Assembly (NCBI GenBank): GCA_903928965.1
Contig: CAIYSZ010000057.1
Location: forward strand, 1-64,000
DNA length: 64,000 nt
Reading direction: 5' to 3'
From: an uncultured Pseudomonadota bacterium
Lineage (GTDB): Bacteria > Pseudomonadota > Gammaproteobacteria > Methylococcales > Methylomonadaceae
How positions within the stretch are numbered: position 1 is the stretch's first letter; the number at the start of each line of letters is the position of its first letter. Shown piece after piece: positions 1-9,519 of the stretch. Made by a program: the position numbers and the translations under genes. The notes beneath the pieces were generated by a model that was not told the origin of the DNA, made no database searches, and saw nothing but the letters and a program-made list of their open reading frames with translations.

Positions 1-1305
<1,305 letters not shown>

Positions 1306-1401
1306 TTAGGGTTTAGTAATTATTTCGGTGTATCCGTCCGGCTAGGGATGCGGGTGTTCGATATTGTCGCGGCCGGCGCGGATGGAGCGCTTAGCGTATA
1401 A

Positions 1402-1689
1402 TTAGCTCAAAACGCCCAAAATATCTTCTTCACGCATGATGATGTATTGCTCGCCGTCGACTTTGACTTCGGTGCCGGAGTATTTGCCGAACAAGACTTT
1501 GTCGTTAACCTTGACATCCAACGCGCGCACTTGGCCGTTGTCCAGCCCCTTACCGGGACCGACCGCCAAGACCACGCCTTCGCTCGGTTTTTCCGCGGCG
1601 GAGCCTGGCAACACGATGCCGCCGGCGGTTTTGGTTTCCTCTTCCACGCGTTTAACGACAACTCGGTCATGTAATGGACGAATATTCAT
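1402..1689 (-). CDS. groS: Co-chaperonin GroES (10 kDa)
   Basis: Heptameric lid of the GroEL chamber. The 95-residue product has the standard length, starts [14 protein letters not shown] and contains the mobile-loop region [14 protein letters not shown] near residues 18-31, which contacts GroEL. ATG 1689 is preferred over an in-frame TTG one codon upstream, because an AAGGAG ribosome-binding site sits about 6 nt before the ATG. It is first in the groES-groEL operon, directly behind a sigma70-type promoter overlapped by a perfect CIRCE element, so heat-shock control by the HrcA repressor is expected. Confidence 0.98.
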   Translation of the reverse strand: MNIRPLHDRVVVKRVEEETKTAGGIVLPGSAAEKPSEGVVLAVGPGKGLDNGQVRALDVKVNDKVLFGKYSGTEVKVDGEQYIIMREEDILGVLS

Positions 1690-1732
1690 CAATGTCTCCT
1701 TAATTTTTTAGTGTGTTATTGATTTGAACTTA

Positions 1733-1759
1733 TTAGCACTCACTTCGTGTGAGTGCTAA
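1733..1759. promoter_or_regulatory. CIRCE operator (HrcA-binding site) of groESL
   Basis: Perfect inverted repeat TTAGCACTC-N9-GAGTGCTAA, identical to the CIRCE consensus bound by the heat-shock repressor HrcA. It lies 44 bp upstream of the groES start and overlaps the -10 box of the only visible promoter, so bound HrcA would block initiation. hrcA itself is not in the window. Confidence 0.96.
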
Positions 1760-1786
1760 TAATAGCTTGCTTTTAAGCGCTGTCAA
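1759..1786 (-). promoter_or_regulatory. groESL sigma70-type promoter
   Basis: Reading on the minus strand, TTGACA (1786-1781) is followed after 16 bp by TATTAT (1764-1759), close to sigma70 consensus. The -10 box runs into the CIRCE repeat. No sigma32-type CCCCAT box was noticed, which suggests control by repression rather than by RpoH, though an RpoH site cannot be excluded by eye. Confidence 0.8.
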
Positions 1787-1834
1787 GCCTTTTGAGCCAA
1801 TTATCCGCACTCTTTTGCGCATGAACGACTAAAC

Positions 1835-2581
1835 ATGAACGATCAACAACTGTTACGATACAGCCGGCAGATCATGCTGCCGCAGATTGATATCGCGGGG
1901 CAGCAACAATTATTGGCGGCCAGCGTCCTTATTGTCGGCGCCGGCGGCCTCGGTTCCCCCGCCTCAATGTATTTGGCGGCGGCCGGCGTTGGCCGTATCA
2001 GTCTTTACGATCACGATAGTGTGGACTTGAGCAATTTGCAACGGCAGATAGCGCATTACACTTCCGATATAGGGACGCAAAAAGCGATTTCAACCCTGCA
2101 AACCCTGAAAAAAATCAATCCGGACTGCGAGGTGCTGGCGCACCCGGCGCGTTTGGAGGGCGAGGCCTTGCTGCAAGAGGCGCGCGCCGCCGACGTGGTG
2201 CTGGATTGCAGCGATAATTTCGCCACCCGTTTCGCGGTGAACCGGGCGTGCGTGGACACAAAACGTCCATTGGTGTCCGGGGCGGCGATACGGTTTGAAG
2301 GGCAAATCAGCGTGTTTACTCCTGGACGCGAGGATAGCCCGTGTTATAACTGTTTGTACCGGCAAGAAGGCGAGGAGGCGCAAAACTGCGCCCGCAATGG
2401 CGTCATTGCGCCGATCACCGGCATAATCGGCAGCATGCAGGCGCTGGAAGCGATAAAATTAATCACCGGCGCCGGGGAAACCTTGGCCGGCAGACTGCTG
2501 TTGCTGGACGGGCTGACCATGCAATGGCAAAGCCTGCGCCTCAAGCGTAACCCGGCTTGTCCCACTTGCGGCGGCGGTTGA
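1835..2581 (+). CDS. moeB: Molybdopterin-synthase adenylyltransferase MoeB-like (ThiF/HesA family)
   Basis: E1-like enzyme that adenylates the C-terminal glycine of a ubiquitin-fold sulfur carrier (MoaD in molybdopterin synthesis, or ThiS for ThiF). The 248-residue protein has the nucleotide-binding GAGGLGSP loop at residues 35-42, the DLSNLQRQ segment typical of the family, the CSDN motif, and two CxxC pairs (C170/C173 and C242/C245) that bind structural zinc. The length matches E. coli MoeB. There is no rhodanese domain. ThiF is the main alternative, since the families differ little and no moa or thi gene is adjacent. It is divergent from groES and followed closely by the HIT gene. Confidence 0.88.
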   Translation: MNDQQLLRYSRQIMLPQIDIAGQQQLLAASVLIVGAGGLGSPASMYLAAAGVGRISLYDHDSVDLSNLQRQIAHYTSDIGTQKAISTLQTLKKINPDCEVLAHPARLEGEALLQEARAADVVLDCSDNFATRFAVNRACVDTKRPLVSGAAIRFEGQISVFTPGREDSPCYNCLYRQEGEEAQNCARNGVIAPITGIIGSMQALEAIKLITGAGETLAGRLLLLDGLTMQWQSLRLKRNPACPTCGGG

Positions 2582-2607
2582 ACTATTAACAAATCTTGGG
2601 AGGGCTT

Positions 2608-2946
2608 ATGCCGGATTGTATTTTTTGTAAAATGGCCGCCGGCGACATCAAGCCGGATATCGTGTACGAAGATGAAAAAGTGTTGGCGTTTCACGATATT
2701 GAACCGCAAGCGCCGGTACACGTGTTGTTGATTCCGAAGCGGCATATCGTTAATTTAAACGATTTGGACGATGCCGAGCTGGCCGGGCATTTATTGCAAA
2801 CGGCGGCGCGGGTGGCGGCGCAATTGGGCGTGGCCGAGTCCGGCTACCGCACTTTAATGAATAGCAATCGCGACGGCGGACAATCCGTGTACCATTTGCA
2901 CGTGCATTTATTGGCCGGCCGGCGTTTGGCTTGGCCGCCGGGTTGA
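2608..2946 (+). CDS. HIT family protein (HinT-type purine nucleoside phosphoramidase)
   Basis: Small cytosolic hydrolase of the histidine-triad family. HinT enzymes cleave AMP-lysine and other purine nucleoside phosphoramidates. The 112-residue product starts MPDCIFCK, a typical HinT N-terminus with a Cys pair, and has the catalytic triad H96-x-H98-x-H100 in HLHVHLLAG. ATG 2608 is chosen because GGGAGG precedes it; an in-frame TTG at 2596 would place the start before that ribosome-binding site. It lies 26 bp after moeB and just before the ABC exporter, so the three may be co-transcribed. Confidence 0.92.
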   Translation: MPDCIFCKMAAGDIKPDIVYEDEKVLAFHDIEPQAPVHVLLIPKRHIVNLNDLDDAELAGHLLQTAARVAAQLGVAESGYRTLMNSNRDGGQSVYHLHVHLLAGRRLAWPPG

Positions 2947-2957
2947 CCGCGCCAGAC

Positions 2958-4763
2958 ATGAAGCCGCCTAAATTTCAGCGCGCCGCCGCCGCGCCGCCGC
3001 TGCCGGACTCCAGTTTCGCTTTTATCGGCTATTGCCTGCGCGGTTTCCGTTTTTGGCTGTGCGTGATGTGGCTGATGGAGACCGGCCAAGCTCTGGCCAA
3101 TATCCTGACCCCCTATGCGGTCAAGGGCTTGATGGATGCGGTGACCCGCGCCGACGGGGGCGCTGCCGCCGATTTGCGCCACCCCTTGATGCTACTGGCG
3201 GGGATTGCGGCGGCGGAAACGCTGTTTAGCCGCGCCAGCGGCGCGGTGCTGGTTAGCATTGGGCCGCGCATTCGCCAATCCACCTCGCAAAACCTGTTTA
3301 CCTATTTGCAATACCATTCCAGCCGCTATTTCGCCGATCATTTCTCCGGCGGCTTGGCGCACCGCATCAGTGAAACCGCCACCAGCGTCAATCACGCGCT
3401 GTGGACTTTGATATGTGATTTTTGGCCGGTCGGCGTTACCTTCGCCGCCTCGGTATGGATGTTGTCCACGGTGCATGCCGGTCTGGCGGAAGCCGTGGCG
3501 GCTTGGGTATTCATTTACGTGCTGGTTTGCTACGGTTTGGCGCGGCGCTGCCAGCGTTACGCGCAAAGCTATGCGGCCACCCGCAGCATGGTGAACAGCA
3601 AAATCGTCGACTCGGTGTCGAATATGGCCAACGCCAAGCTGTTCGCTCGCCTGGAGGACGAGCGAGAATATTTGCAAGGCTTTTTACGCACCGAGGTCAA
3701 ACAGGGGCGGCGCACCTTTTGGTACATGGAGCGGGTGCGCTGGTTTCAATTCATTTCCGCCGCCTTGCTCAAATTCGGCGCCATTTTTTACGCGGTGGAT
3801 CTATGGCAAGCCGGCATCATCCAGGTGGGCGGGTTTACCTTGTGCGTGGGTTCGGCCTTGCTGATTATTAACGACGCCCGCAATTTAACTCGGCGCTTTC
3901 TGGAATTTTTTGAGTACATGGGTAATATCGGCAACGGGGTGCGCGCCATCGTGCGGCCGCACGATATCGTTGACGCGTCGGACGCGAGCGAATTGCGCGT
4001 GACCGCCGGGCGCATCGAATTCAAAAACGTGCGCTTTGCTTACACCGCCGACGGGCCGCCGTTGTTCGACGGTTTAAACTTGGTCATTGAAGCCGGGCAG
4101 CGGGTCGGTTTGGTCGGCTATTCCGGTTCCGGAAAATCCAGCTTTGTAAATTTGATCTTGCGCCACTACCAGCCGCAAGCGGGGCAAATCTTGCTGGATG
4201 GGGTGGATATCGCCGGCGTGACGCAAGATTCCTTGCGGCGGCAAGTCAGTTTAATTCCGCAGGACCCCAGCCTGTTTCACCGCAGTTTGTTCGAGAACAT
4301 TGCCTACGGCCAGCCGCGCGCGGATATGTCGGCGGTGACGGCGGCGGCGGAACTAGCGCACGCCGACGGCTTTATCCGGCAAATGCCGGACGGCTATGCG
4401 TCCTTGGTCGGGGAACGCGGGGTTAAATTATCCGGCGGCCAACGCCAGCGCATCGCCATCGCCCGCGTCTTGCTCAAGGATGCGCCGATATTGATTCTGG
4501 ACGAAGCCACCGCCAGCCTGGATTCGCTCACTGAACAAGCGATACAAGAAAATCTGGACCGGGCCATGGGGCGCAAGACGGCCATCGTCATCGCGCATCG
4601 TTTATCCACCATAGCGCATTTGGATCGAATTTTGGTTTTCGATCATGGCCGCATCGTCGAGGACGGCGATCATCACGCCTTGCTGGCGCAACGCGGGGTG
4701 TATTTTCAATTATGGTCGCGGCAGGCTGGCGGGTTTTTGCCGGAGTCGGAGCAAGCGGAGTAG
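2958..4763 (+). CDS. ABC exporter, fused permease and ATPase (MsbA/MDR-like)
   Basis: Half-transporter of 601 residues: an N-terminal six-helix transmembrane domain (roughly residues 25-310) and a C-terminal nucleotide-binding domain. The ATPase motifs are all present: Walker A GYSGSGKSS near residue 387, Q-loop IPQDPSLFH, signature LSGGQRQR near 490, Walker B ILILDEATASLD, and the switch His in IVIAHRLSTIAH. It would dimerise and export a hydrophobic or lipid-like substrate across the inner membrane; the substrate cannot be told from sequence. ATG 2958 is preferred to an upstream in-frame TTG that overlaps the HIT gene. No partner adaptor or outer-membrane gene is adjacent. Confidence 0.92.
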   Translation: MKPPKFQRAAAAPPLPDSSFAFIGYCLRGFRFWLCVMWLMETGQALANILTPYAVKGLMDAVTRADGGAAADLRHPLMLLAGIAAAETLFSRASGAVLVSIGPRIRQSTSQNLFTYLQYHSSRYFADHFSGGLAHRISETATSVNHALWTLICDFWPVGVTFAASVWMLSTVHAGLAEAVAAWVFIYVLVCYGLARRCQRYAQSYAATRSMVNSKIVDSVSNMANAKLFARLEDEREYLQGFLRTEVKQGRRTFWYMERVRWFQFISAALLKFGAIFYAVDLWQAGIIQVGGFTLCVGSALLIINDARNLTRRFLEFFEYMGNIGNGVRAIVRPHDIVDASDASELRVTAGRIEFKNVRFAYTADGPPLFDGLNLVIEAGQRVGLVGYSGSGKSSFVNLILRHYQPQAGQILLDGVDIAGVTQDSLRRQVSLIPQDPSLFHRSLFENIAYGQPRADMSAVTAAAELAHADGFIRQMPDGYASLVGERGVKLSGGQRQRIAIARVLLKDAPILILDEATASLDSLTEQAIQENLDRAMGRKTAIVIAHRLSTIAHLDRILVFDHGRIVEDGDHHALLAQRGVYFQLWSRQAGGFLPESEQAE

Positions 4764-5306
4764 CCGGGGCGGTATTGAGCGCCGCCGCGGGCAAGGCCGG
4801 CGCGGCTACCCGCCTAAGCCGGGACGCTGCGTTACCTGCCCGCCAAGACCTCAAGGGGTTGGCTGCCTTAGCGTTGTTTCTGCTTAACAGGCTGTCGATT
4901 TTCTCAACATATTGTCAAACTTGATCAATATATTGTGAATTGAAAGATGCATGGACACAAGATGTAGTGGTGATTTTTTGACTAAATGCATTTTTCAACA
5001 GCCTGTCAAGATGTAAGATGCTAGTTGCCGGTGCGCTTTGGATAGGCCTATTAAGAATTTGCAAGAAATTGTGCAGATACATTACCATCTTCTATGATTA
5101 AACTAATGCTGTGATTATTACGTCTCAGCGATGAATATTCCGGAGTTTTCTATTGCGTTAAATTTAACATATTGGTTTTAGTTGGTTTTTTCGGAGTGTT
5201 TTAATCAGCTTCTTTTTTATCCAATATTCTTGATTTTGGCGCGGCAGGCAACTCGGGAGGGTGATCGCTGAAATAATTTGCATAAGTATCAGAAACAGGA
5301 TTAGTA
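4764..5306. other. Gene-free stretch between ABC exporter and lipase
   Basis: This 543-bp stretch has no supportable coding sequence. The first 120 bp are GC-rich; the rest is AT-rich. It contains the MITE-like inverted repeat described separately, and no clear promoter, though the lipase gene must be expressed from its right part. It marks the left edge of the accessory island. Confidence 0.6.
4884..5010. repeat. MITE-like element with terminal inverted repeats
   Basis: About 125 bp bounded by inverted copies of CTTRACAGGCTGTYGA: the left end is at 4884-4898 and the right end, read on the minus strand, is at 5010-4996. The core ACAGGCTGT matches exactly. Between the ends the DNA is AT-rich and non-coding, with two imperfect direct copies of TCAAYATATTG. 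Ends reading GGCTGTTGAAAAA are common for IS1182/IS5-like elements, so this may be a non-autonomous derivative. No target-site duplication is obvious. Confidence 0.5.
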
Positions 5307-6389
5307 ATGTCAACTCCATCGCTTGATATCTTTCAACAAATATTTACGCTGTCATTGAAATCGAATGTATTGTCCGGGGCTTTGCATAGTCCTGTGACGG
5401 GCTCCGCGAAGCACTTGGCCCGGCATTTGGAAAATGATCTGAATGCTTTTCTTAATTCCGACGCCAGCGGCAATTTCTCCGGTTGGCGGCTTGTCGGGGC
5501 GGGCGTTTATCAAGATACCGCCCAAGGCAGTATGGTGGCGGACAATGCCATTGCGCTGTTTGCGCCGCCTTTGGAAAATAATCTATTAAAACCAAACCCG
5601 AATGCGCCGAGCTATCTGTTGACCATAGCCGGGACTAATGCAAACTCCAAAGTCAATGTTGACATTGAGGAGATGGGAGTGGCTACCCAGGAGCCATTGC
5701 TTAGCGGCAATCACAATATCCTAATTTCAAGCGGTAACTGCATCGCGCTAAACAATATTCTTTCCCTATTGGATGACGACTCCAAATTCAACGCCATCAC
5801 CGGAAATACGCCGGTTAATCTAACCATTACCGGACACAGCTTGGGAGGCGCGTTGACCTCGATTCTGGCGCTGTATCTGAAGACCGCTTATCCCGTCATG
5901 AGCATCACCACTTATCCAACCGCCAGCCCCAGCACCGGTAATGAAGATTTTGTGACCGCTTTCGCCGCCGCGTTTCCGGCCATACCGGATCACCATATCA
6001 ATCAGCCTTACGCGGTGTGGAATGCAAATATATACAATGATCTGGATATTGTGCCGCAAGCCTGGGCCACCGGCGGCCCGCTACAGCTAGGCAATTTTGA
6101 ATACATCTACCACTATGAACCGGTGTTTAGGGAAATCGTGGACGGATTGGTTGTGCATTACACCAATGAAGTCGATGGTCATTATAGAGCCTTGCTGCGT
6201 GCAAATACCGCCAGTTTTACCGGTCCGCGGCCCACTATAAACCCTATTTCAAACTATCAGGAGTTATTGTCGGTCGCCTTGGAGGAACATGTCGCCGCGT
6301 ATATTAATGAATTTAATATCAGCAAGTACATAAGTCCCGATAATGTAGCCGGTTTTGGCATTACCGTGTTGAATGAATTGGCTTTCTAA
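5307..6389 (+). CDS. Class 3 lipase-fold alpha/beta hydrolase
   Basis: Predicted 360-residue serine hydrolase of the lipase class 3 family, which cleaves acylglycerols or phospholipids. The nucleophile elbow GHSLGG places Ser178. A DLDIVPQAW segment further on fits the catalytic Asp, and a His in DGHYRALL near the C-terminus could complete the triad. YLLTIAGTN near residue 107 fits the oxyanion strand. No signal peptide or lipobox is visible, so it is either cytosolic or exported by a non-Sec route. It is followed 92 bp downstream by the TPR-CHAT gene on the same strand, suggesting shared function. A toxin-like phospholipase role is possible but is inference only. Confidence 0.8.
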   Translation: MSTPSLDIFQQIFTLSLKSNVLSGALHSPVTGSAKHLARHLENDLNAFLNSDASGNFSGWRLVGAGVYQDTAQGSMVADNAIALFAPPLENNLLKPNPNAPSYLLTIAGTNANSKVNVDIEEMGVATQEPLLSGNHNILISSGNCIALNNILSLLDDDSKFNAITGNTPVNLTITGHSLGGALTSILALYLKTAYPVMSITTYPTASPSTGNEDFVTAFAAAFPAIPDHHINQPYAVWNANIYNDLDIVPQAWATGGPLQLGNFEYIYHYEPVFREIVDGLVVHYTNEVDGHYRALLRANTASFTGPRPTINPISNYQELLSVALEEHVAAYINEFNISKYISPDNVAGFGITVLNELAF

Positions 6390-6419
6390 TTGTGATAGAA
6401 TTCTAATTAGGCCTAAGGC

Positions 6420-6446
6420 CATGCCTTGGCATGCCTTGGCATGCCT
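6420..6446 (+). repeat. Short tandem repeat ATGCCTTGGC x2.5
   Basis: Two full copies of the decamer ATGCCTTGGC (6421-6440) plus ATGCC lie in the 92-bp spacer between the lipase gene and the TPR-CHAT gene. Overlapping CATG palindromes are embedded. Its function is unknown; it could be slippage or a binding site. Confidence 0.6.
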
Positions 6447-6481
6447 GATGAATTCATTTGCAATTAACAGCCGCCAATCCC

Positions 6482-8566
6482 ATGCCAACCGGTGCGCCAT
6501 TGTTTTACCGTGCCAAAGTCTATTGCCGGCAAATTCCAGGCTGCCTGATCGCGCTTATGTTTTTGCCGGCTTCCGCTGCTACGCTAGCCGCGCCTATGAC
6601 CGACAACTACTGCCCCGCGCAAGACGCGCTTGGAAAATCGCAACTCCCTCAATCTATTGATGATTTAGAATCTCTTAAGCTTAATGCCTGCGCTGGCGGG
6701 CGGCAAGCCGCGCTGTCCGTGGTTGAACAAGCCCTCGCCGCTGAAAATCCCGCCATAGGGCAACGCGGCCGTTACGCTTTTTGGCTGGCGCGGGCTTATC
6801 TTGACGGCGGTCCGGAAGAGCAAGCCAAAGCCAATGAATGGCTAACCAAAACCCGGCAGTGGGCGGGAGACGATGCGCTGCTTATGTTTAACGCACGCCT
6901 GGACCAGATTCGCATGCTGGCGCCGGCGCAGCGCCTAGCCGCTTTTCCGGGCTTATTCAGTGCAATCGCAGCGCTTCCCGATTCGCCCGGACAATCCCGG
7001 CTGTTTTGGGAACTGGGCGCGCAAGCTCAAATGCTGGGGCAGCCCGGTTTTGTGTTGGCGTTTTCCGCATACGAACGCGCCAGGAACGGTGCGAACCGGC
7101 AAGGCGACGGCCGCCTGTTGAGTATGAGTTTGGCAAGCTTGGGCAGTTTATATGAACTGCAAAACCGCATCGAAGAGGCGTTGGCGTTAACCGAACAAGC
7201 CATGCTCGCGGCGCAGGGTTGGCAGGATCATGCCTTGTGGTGGCCGTTGGACGCGCAGTTGGGACGCCTGTTGCGCAAGCAAGGCGACAATGCCGGGGCC
7301 TTGGCCGCGTTTCGCCGCGCCGTACGGCATATTGAAGCGATTCGATTGGATATTCCGGTGCGTTTTGACGCCGCCGGAAACTCGTCTTTCCGCGAGAACT
7401 TGGCCCCTATTTATCTGGCCATGGCGGATCTGCTGCTAAGACAGGCCTCAGAAAATCCAAGAAACAACCAAGAGCCATTGCGCGAGGCGCGGAATATAAT
7501 AGAACTCAGTAAGCAAGCCGAATTGGAAGATTATCTAGGCGAACGCTGTTCGGTAGAGGAAAAGCGCCATGCCGCCGCAGAGCGCGCGCCAGCCGGGACT
7601 GCCATTCTCTATCCTTTGGTGTTGCCGGATAGGCTGGAATTGCTCTTGGAAATAAATGGCCGCTTGGATAATTATACGGTGGCGGTGAGCGCGGACAAAT
7701 TGAAGGCCGCCACGCTGAATTTAGTCTCGCTGATGCGCTCTCCCCGGCGACCGTCGTTTGAAGCGGAGTCCAGGCAATTAAATTCCTGGCTTATTGAGCC
7801 GTTGGAGCCGAGTTTAAAATCCGAATCGATTAAAACCTTGTTGACGGTTCCGGATGATTTTCTGCGATTGTTGCCCTTGTCAGCTTTATATGACGGCAAG
7901 CAGTTTTTGATCGAGCGTTACGCAGTCGCGGTTTCGCCGGCTTTATCGATTTTGTCCGGTCACGCCATCCCTAAGCCGTCAGGTAAAATGCTGCTGGCGG
8001 GATTAGGTCATCCGCCTGGAGATTACACGCCCTTGCCTGGCGTTGAAAGAGAAATAAAGGAATTGCATCGTTATCCTGATAGTGTCGTATTGCTGGATCA
8101 AGAATTCACTGTCTCCGGTTTTAAAAAGCAACTAACCGAGGACGAATATTCCATTGTCCACATTGCTTCGCATGGGGAGTTCGAGGACGAAGCCAAAAAT
8201 ACCTTTCTTATGGCTTATGATGGTGAAATTCGCCTGGATAAATTACAGGAATTATTAAACGCGCGCCGGGAACTGGATATATTGAGTTTTAGCGCTTGCC
8301 AAACCGCGCTTGGGAATGACCGTTCTCCATTGGGCTTTAGCGGGATGGCGATAAAAGCCAATGCGCGTAGCGTGATCGGCACCTTGTGGCAGGTTAACGA
8401 TATAGCGGCGGAGAAAATCATGACCGCGTTTTACCGTGACCGCTTGCAAGCGGGTTTAGGCAAGGCCGAGGCATTGCGGCAGGCGCAATTGGAATGGTTG
8501 CAAGACGGTTCTCGCCGGCATCCGTTTTATTGGTCGGCTTTCATTCTAGTAGGAGATTGGTTATGA
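6482..8566 (+). CDS. Exported TPR-CHAT domain protein (caspase-fold protease-like)
   Basis: Predicted 694-residue protein with four parts. A hydrophobic N-terminus (residues about 20-38, ending ASAATLAAP) resembles a signal peptide. A helical, Ala- and Leu-rich region (about 50-350) has TPR-like spacing. A linker follows, and then a C-terminal CHAT domain (about 385-694). CHAT is a caspase-clan C14 fold; the expected dyad is present as His564 (HIASHGEF) and Cys606 (FSACQTALG). It probably cleaves proteins, but no substrate is known. ATG 6482 gives a signal peptide and is preferred over TTG 6458, although neither has a clear ribosome-binding site. It overlaps the next gene by ATGA, implying translational coupling. 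Confidence 0.85.
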   Translation: MPTGAPLFYRAKVYCRQIPGCLIALMFLPASAATLAAPMTDNYCPAQDALGKSQLPQSIDDLESLKLNACAGGRQAALSVVEQALAAENPAIGQRGRYAFWLARAYLDGGPEEQAKANEWLTKTRQWAGDDALLMFNARLDQIRMLAPAQRLAAFPGLFSAIAALPDSPGQSRLFWELGAQAQMLGQPGFVLAFSAYERARNGANRQGDGRLLSMSLASLGSLYELQNRIEEALALTEQAMLAAQGWQDHALWWPLDAQLGRLLRKQGDNAGALAAFRRAVRHIEAIRLDIPVRFDAAGNSSFRENLAPIYLAMADLLLRQASENPRNNQEPLREARNIIELSKQAELEDYLGERCSVEEKRHAAAERAPAGTAILYPLVLPDRLELLLEINGRLDNYTVAVSADKLKAATLNLVSLMRSPRRPSFEAESRQLNSWLIEPLEPSLKSESIKTLLTVPDDFLRLLPLSALYDGKQFLIERYAVAVSPALSILSGHAIPKPSGKMLLAGLGHPPGDYTPLPGVEREIKELHRYPDSVVLLDQEFTVSGFKKQLTEDEYSIVHIASHGEFEDEAKNTFLMAYDGEIRLDKLQELLNARRELDILSFSACQTALGNDRSPLGFSGMAIKANARSVIGTLWQVNDIAAEKIMTAFYRDRLQAGLGKAEALRQAQLEWLQDGSRRHPFYWSAFILVGDWL

Positions 8567-9036
8567 ATTTGCTATTGAAGGCGATATTGTTAAGCATGCT
8601 CAGCCACTGGGCAATGGCCGAGGACGGGGCGTTGAATTTGCTGCAAGCGCAGGAAGCGGCCGATTTTAATTTAAGCGAGGGCGCGAACGTGCTCAGCGCC
8701 GATTTGCGCGGCCGGAGTCCACGCATTTTGTTGCAATCACCTCTGCTGATACAGGACGGCCAAGGGCAGGAAGTAGCCGAAACATCTACCGAAGTCCAAT
8801 TGGTGGCCGAATTTTCCGACAAAGATCAAGTGGATATGAGTAAATTTGAATTGGAGTTGAGAAATGGCGCTCGCGTGCTGCCGCTGGCGGCGCGGCTAAG
8901 ACCTTATATCACGGAAAACCGCTTGGATGTAAGACACTTACGAATACCGCCCGGACGCTTTGAAGTAGCCATCCGCATTGAGGATAAAAAAGGCCGCTTG
9001 GCGGAAAAGAGTTATTTGTGGGTGGTTAAGAATTGA
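8563..9036 (+). CDS. Small exported protein coupled to the TPR-CHAT gene
   Basis: The 157-residue product has a signal peptide (MNLLLKAILLSMLSHWAMA, cleavage after AMA). The mature part is mostly beta-strand in character, and its C-terminus (DKKGRLAEKSYLWVV) resembles the last strands of Ig-like domains in surface proteins. ATG 8563 is chosen because AGGAG lies 7 nt upstream and the start overlaps the TGA of the CHAT gene as ATGA. The tight coupling suggests a periplasmic partner, inhibitor or substrate of the CHAT protein. I do not recognise a named family. Confidence 0.75.
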   Translation: MNLLLKAILLSMLSHWAMAEDGALNLLQAQEAADFNLSEGANVLSADLRGRSPRILLQSPLLIQDGQGQEVAETSTEVQLVAEFSDKDQVDMSKFELELRNGARVLPLAARLRPYITENRLDVRHLRIPPGRFEVAIRIEDKKGRLAEKSYLWVVKN

Positions 9037-9101
9037 TAGTTTCTGGGATATAGATCGGTTATTTATATTATTTTATTATTGTAATTTATTTAGGAGAAAA
9101 C

Positions 9102-9440
9102 ATGTCTGGTATAACTAACGTAAATTGTCTGATTACCTCCATTGTTGCCAATGGTACGCAATATTTGTCACCGCCTGCAAACCCCAATGCATTTAATGGC
9201 CAGCTACTATTTTCAATAAGTTCAACACCGCCTCTTTGTATATTTATTTTTGAAGCTATAACCACGTCGAACACCTTTATAGGGTTTCAAAATCAATACA
9301 TTTTTACCATTCAGGTGCTTACCAATAATTCAATTAATCCCAACGGGGAAGCTAGCTTCATAAGAGTTAGATGCACCAATTCTGTCTTGAATAGTGATGG
9401 AAAAACCTATATTTCGTCATTCACTAGCTATATCCACTAA
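9102..9440 (+). CDS. Hypothetical small protein, 112 aa
   Basis: AT-rich open frame behind a good ribosome-binding site (TAGGAG, 7 nt before ATG 9102). The protein is rich in Ser, Thr, Asn, Ile and Phe, has two or three cysteines and no signal peptide, and reads like a beta-rich soluble fold. No family was recognised. It lies 65 bp after the small exported gene on the same strand and faces the end of tpsA, 79 bp away. Its base composition is clearly lower in G+C than its neighbours, which hints at a separate origin. Confidence 0.6.
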   Translation: MSGITNVNCLITSIVANGTQYLSPPANPNAFNGQLLFSISSTPPLCIFIFEAITTSNTFIGFQNQYIFTIQVLTNNSINPNGEASFIRVRCTNSVLNSDGKTYISSFTSYIH

Positions 9441-9519
9441 AAAACAGGGAGGCATGCCTAGCATTACAATAAGATTGCACTCGGAGTTTGGATAGACGCT
9501 GGAATAAGTTGATAGCCTG

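Noticed and set aside
6482..8566. TPR-CHAT protein as a type III-E CRISPR protease (Csx29/Craspase)
   Set aside because: There is no CRISPR array, Cas7-11 or other cas gene in the window, and this protein seems exported.
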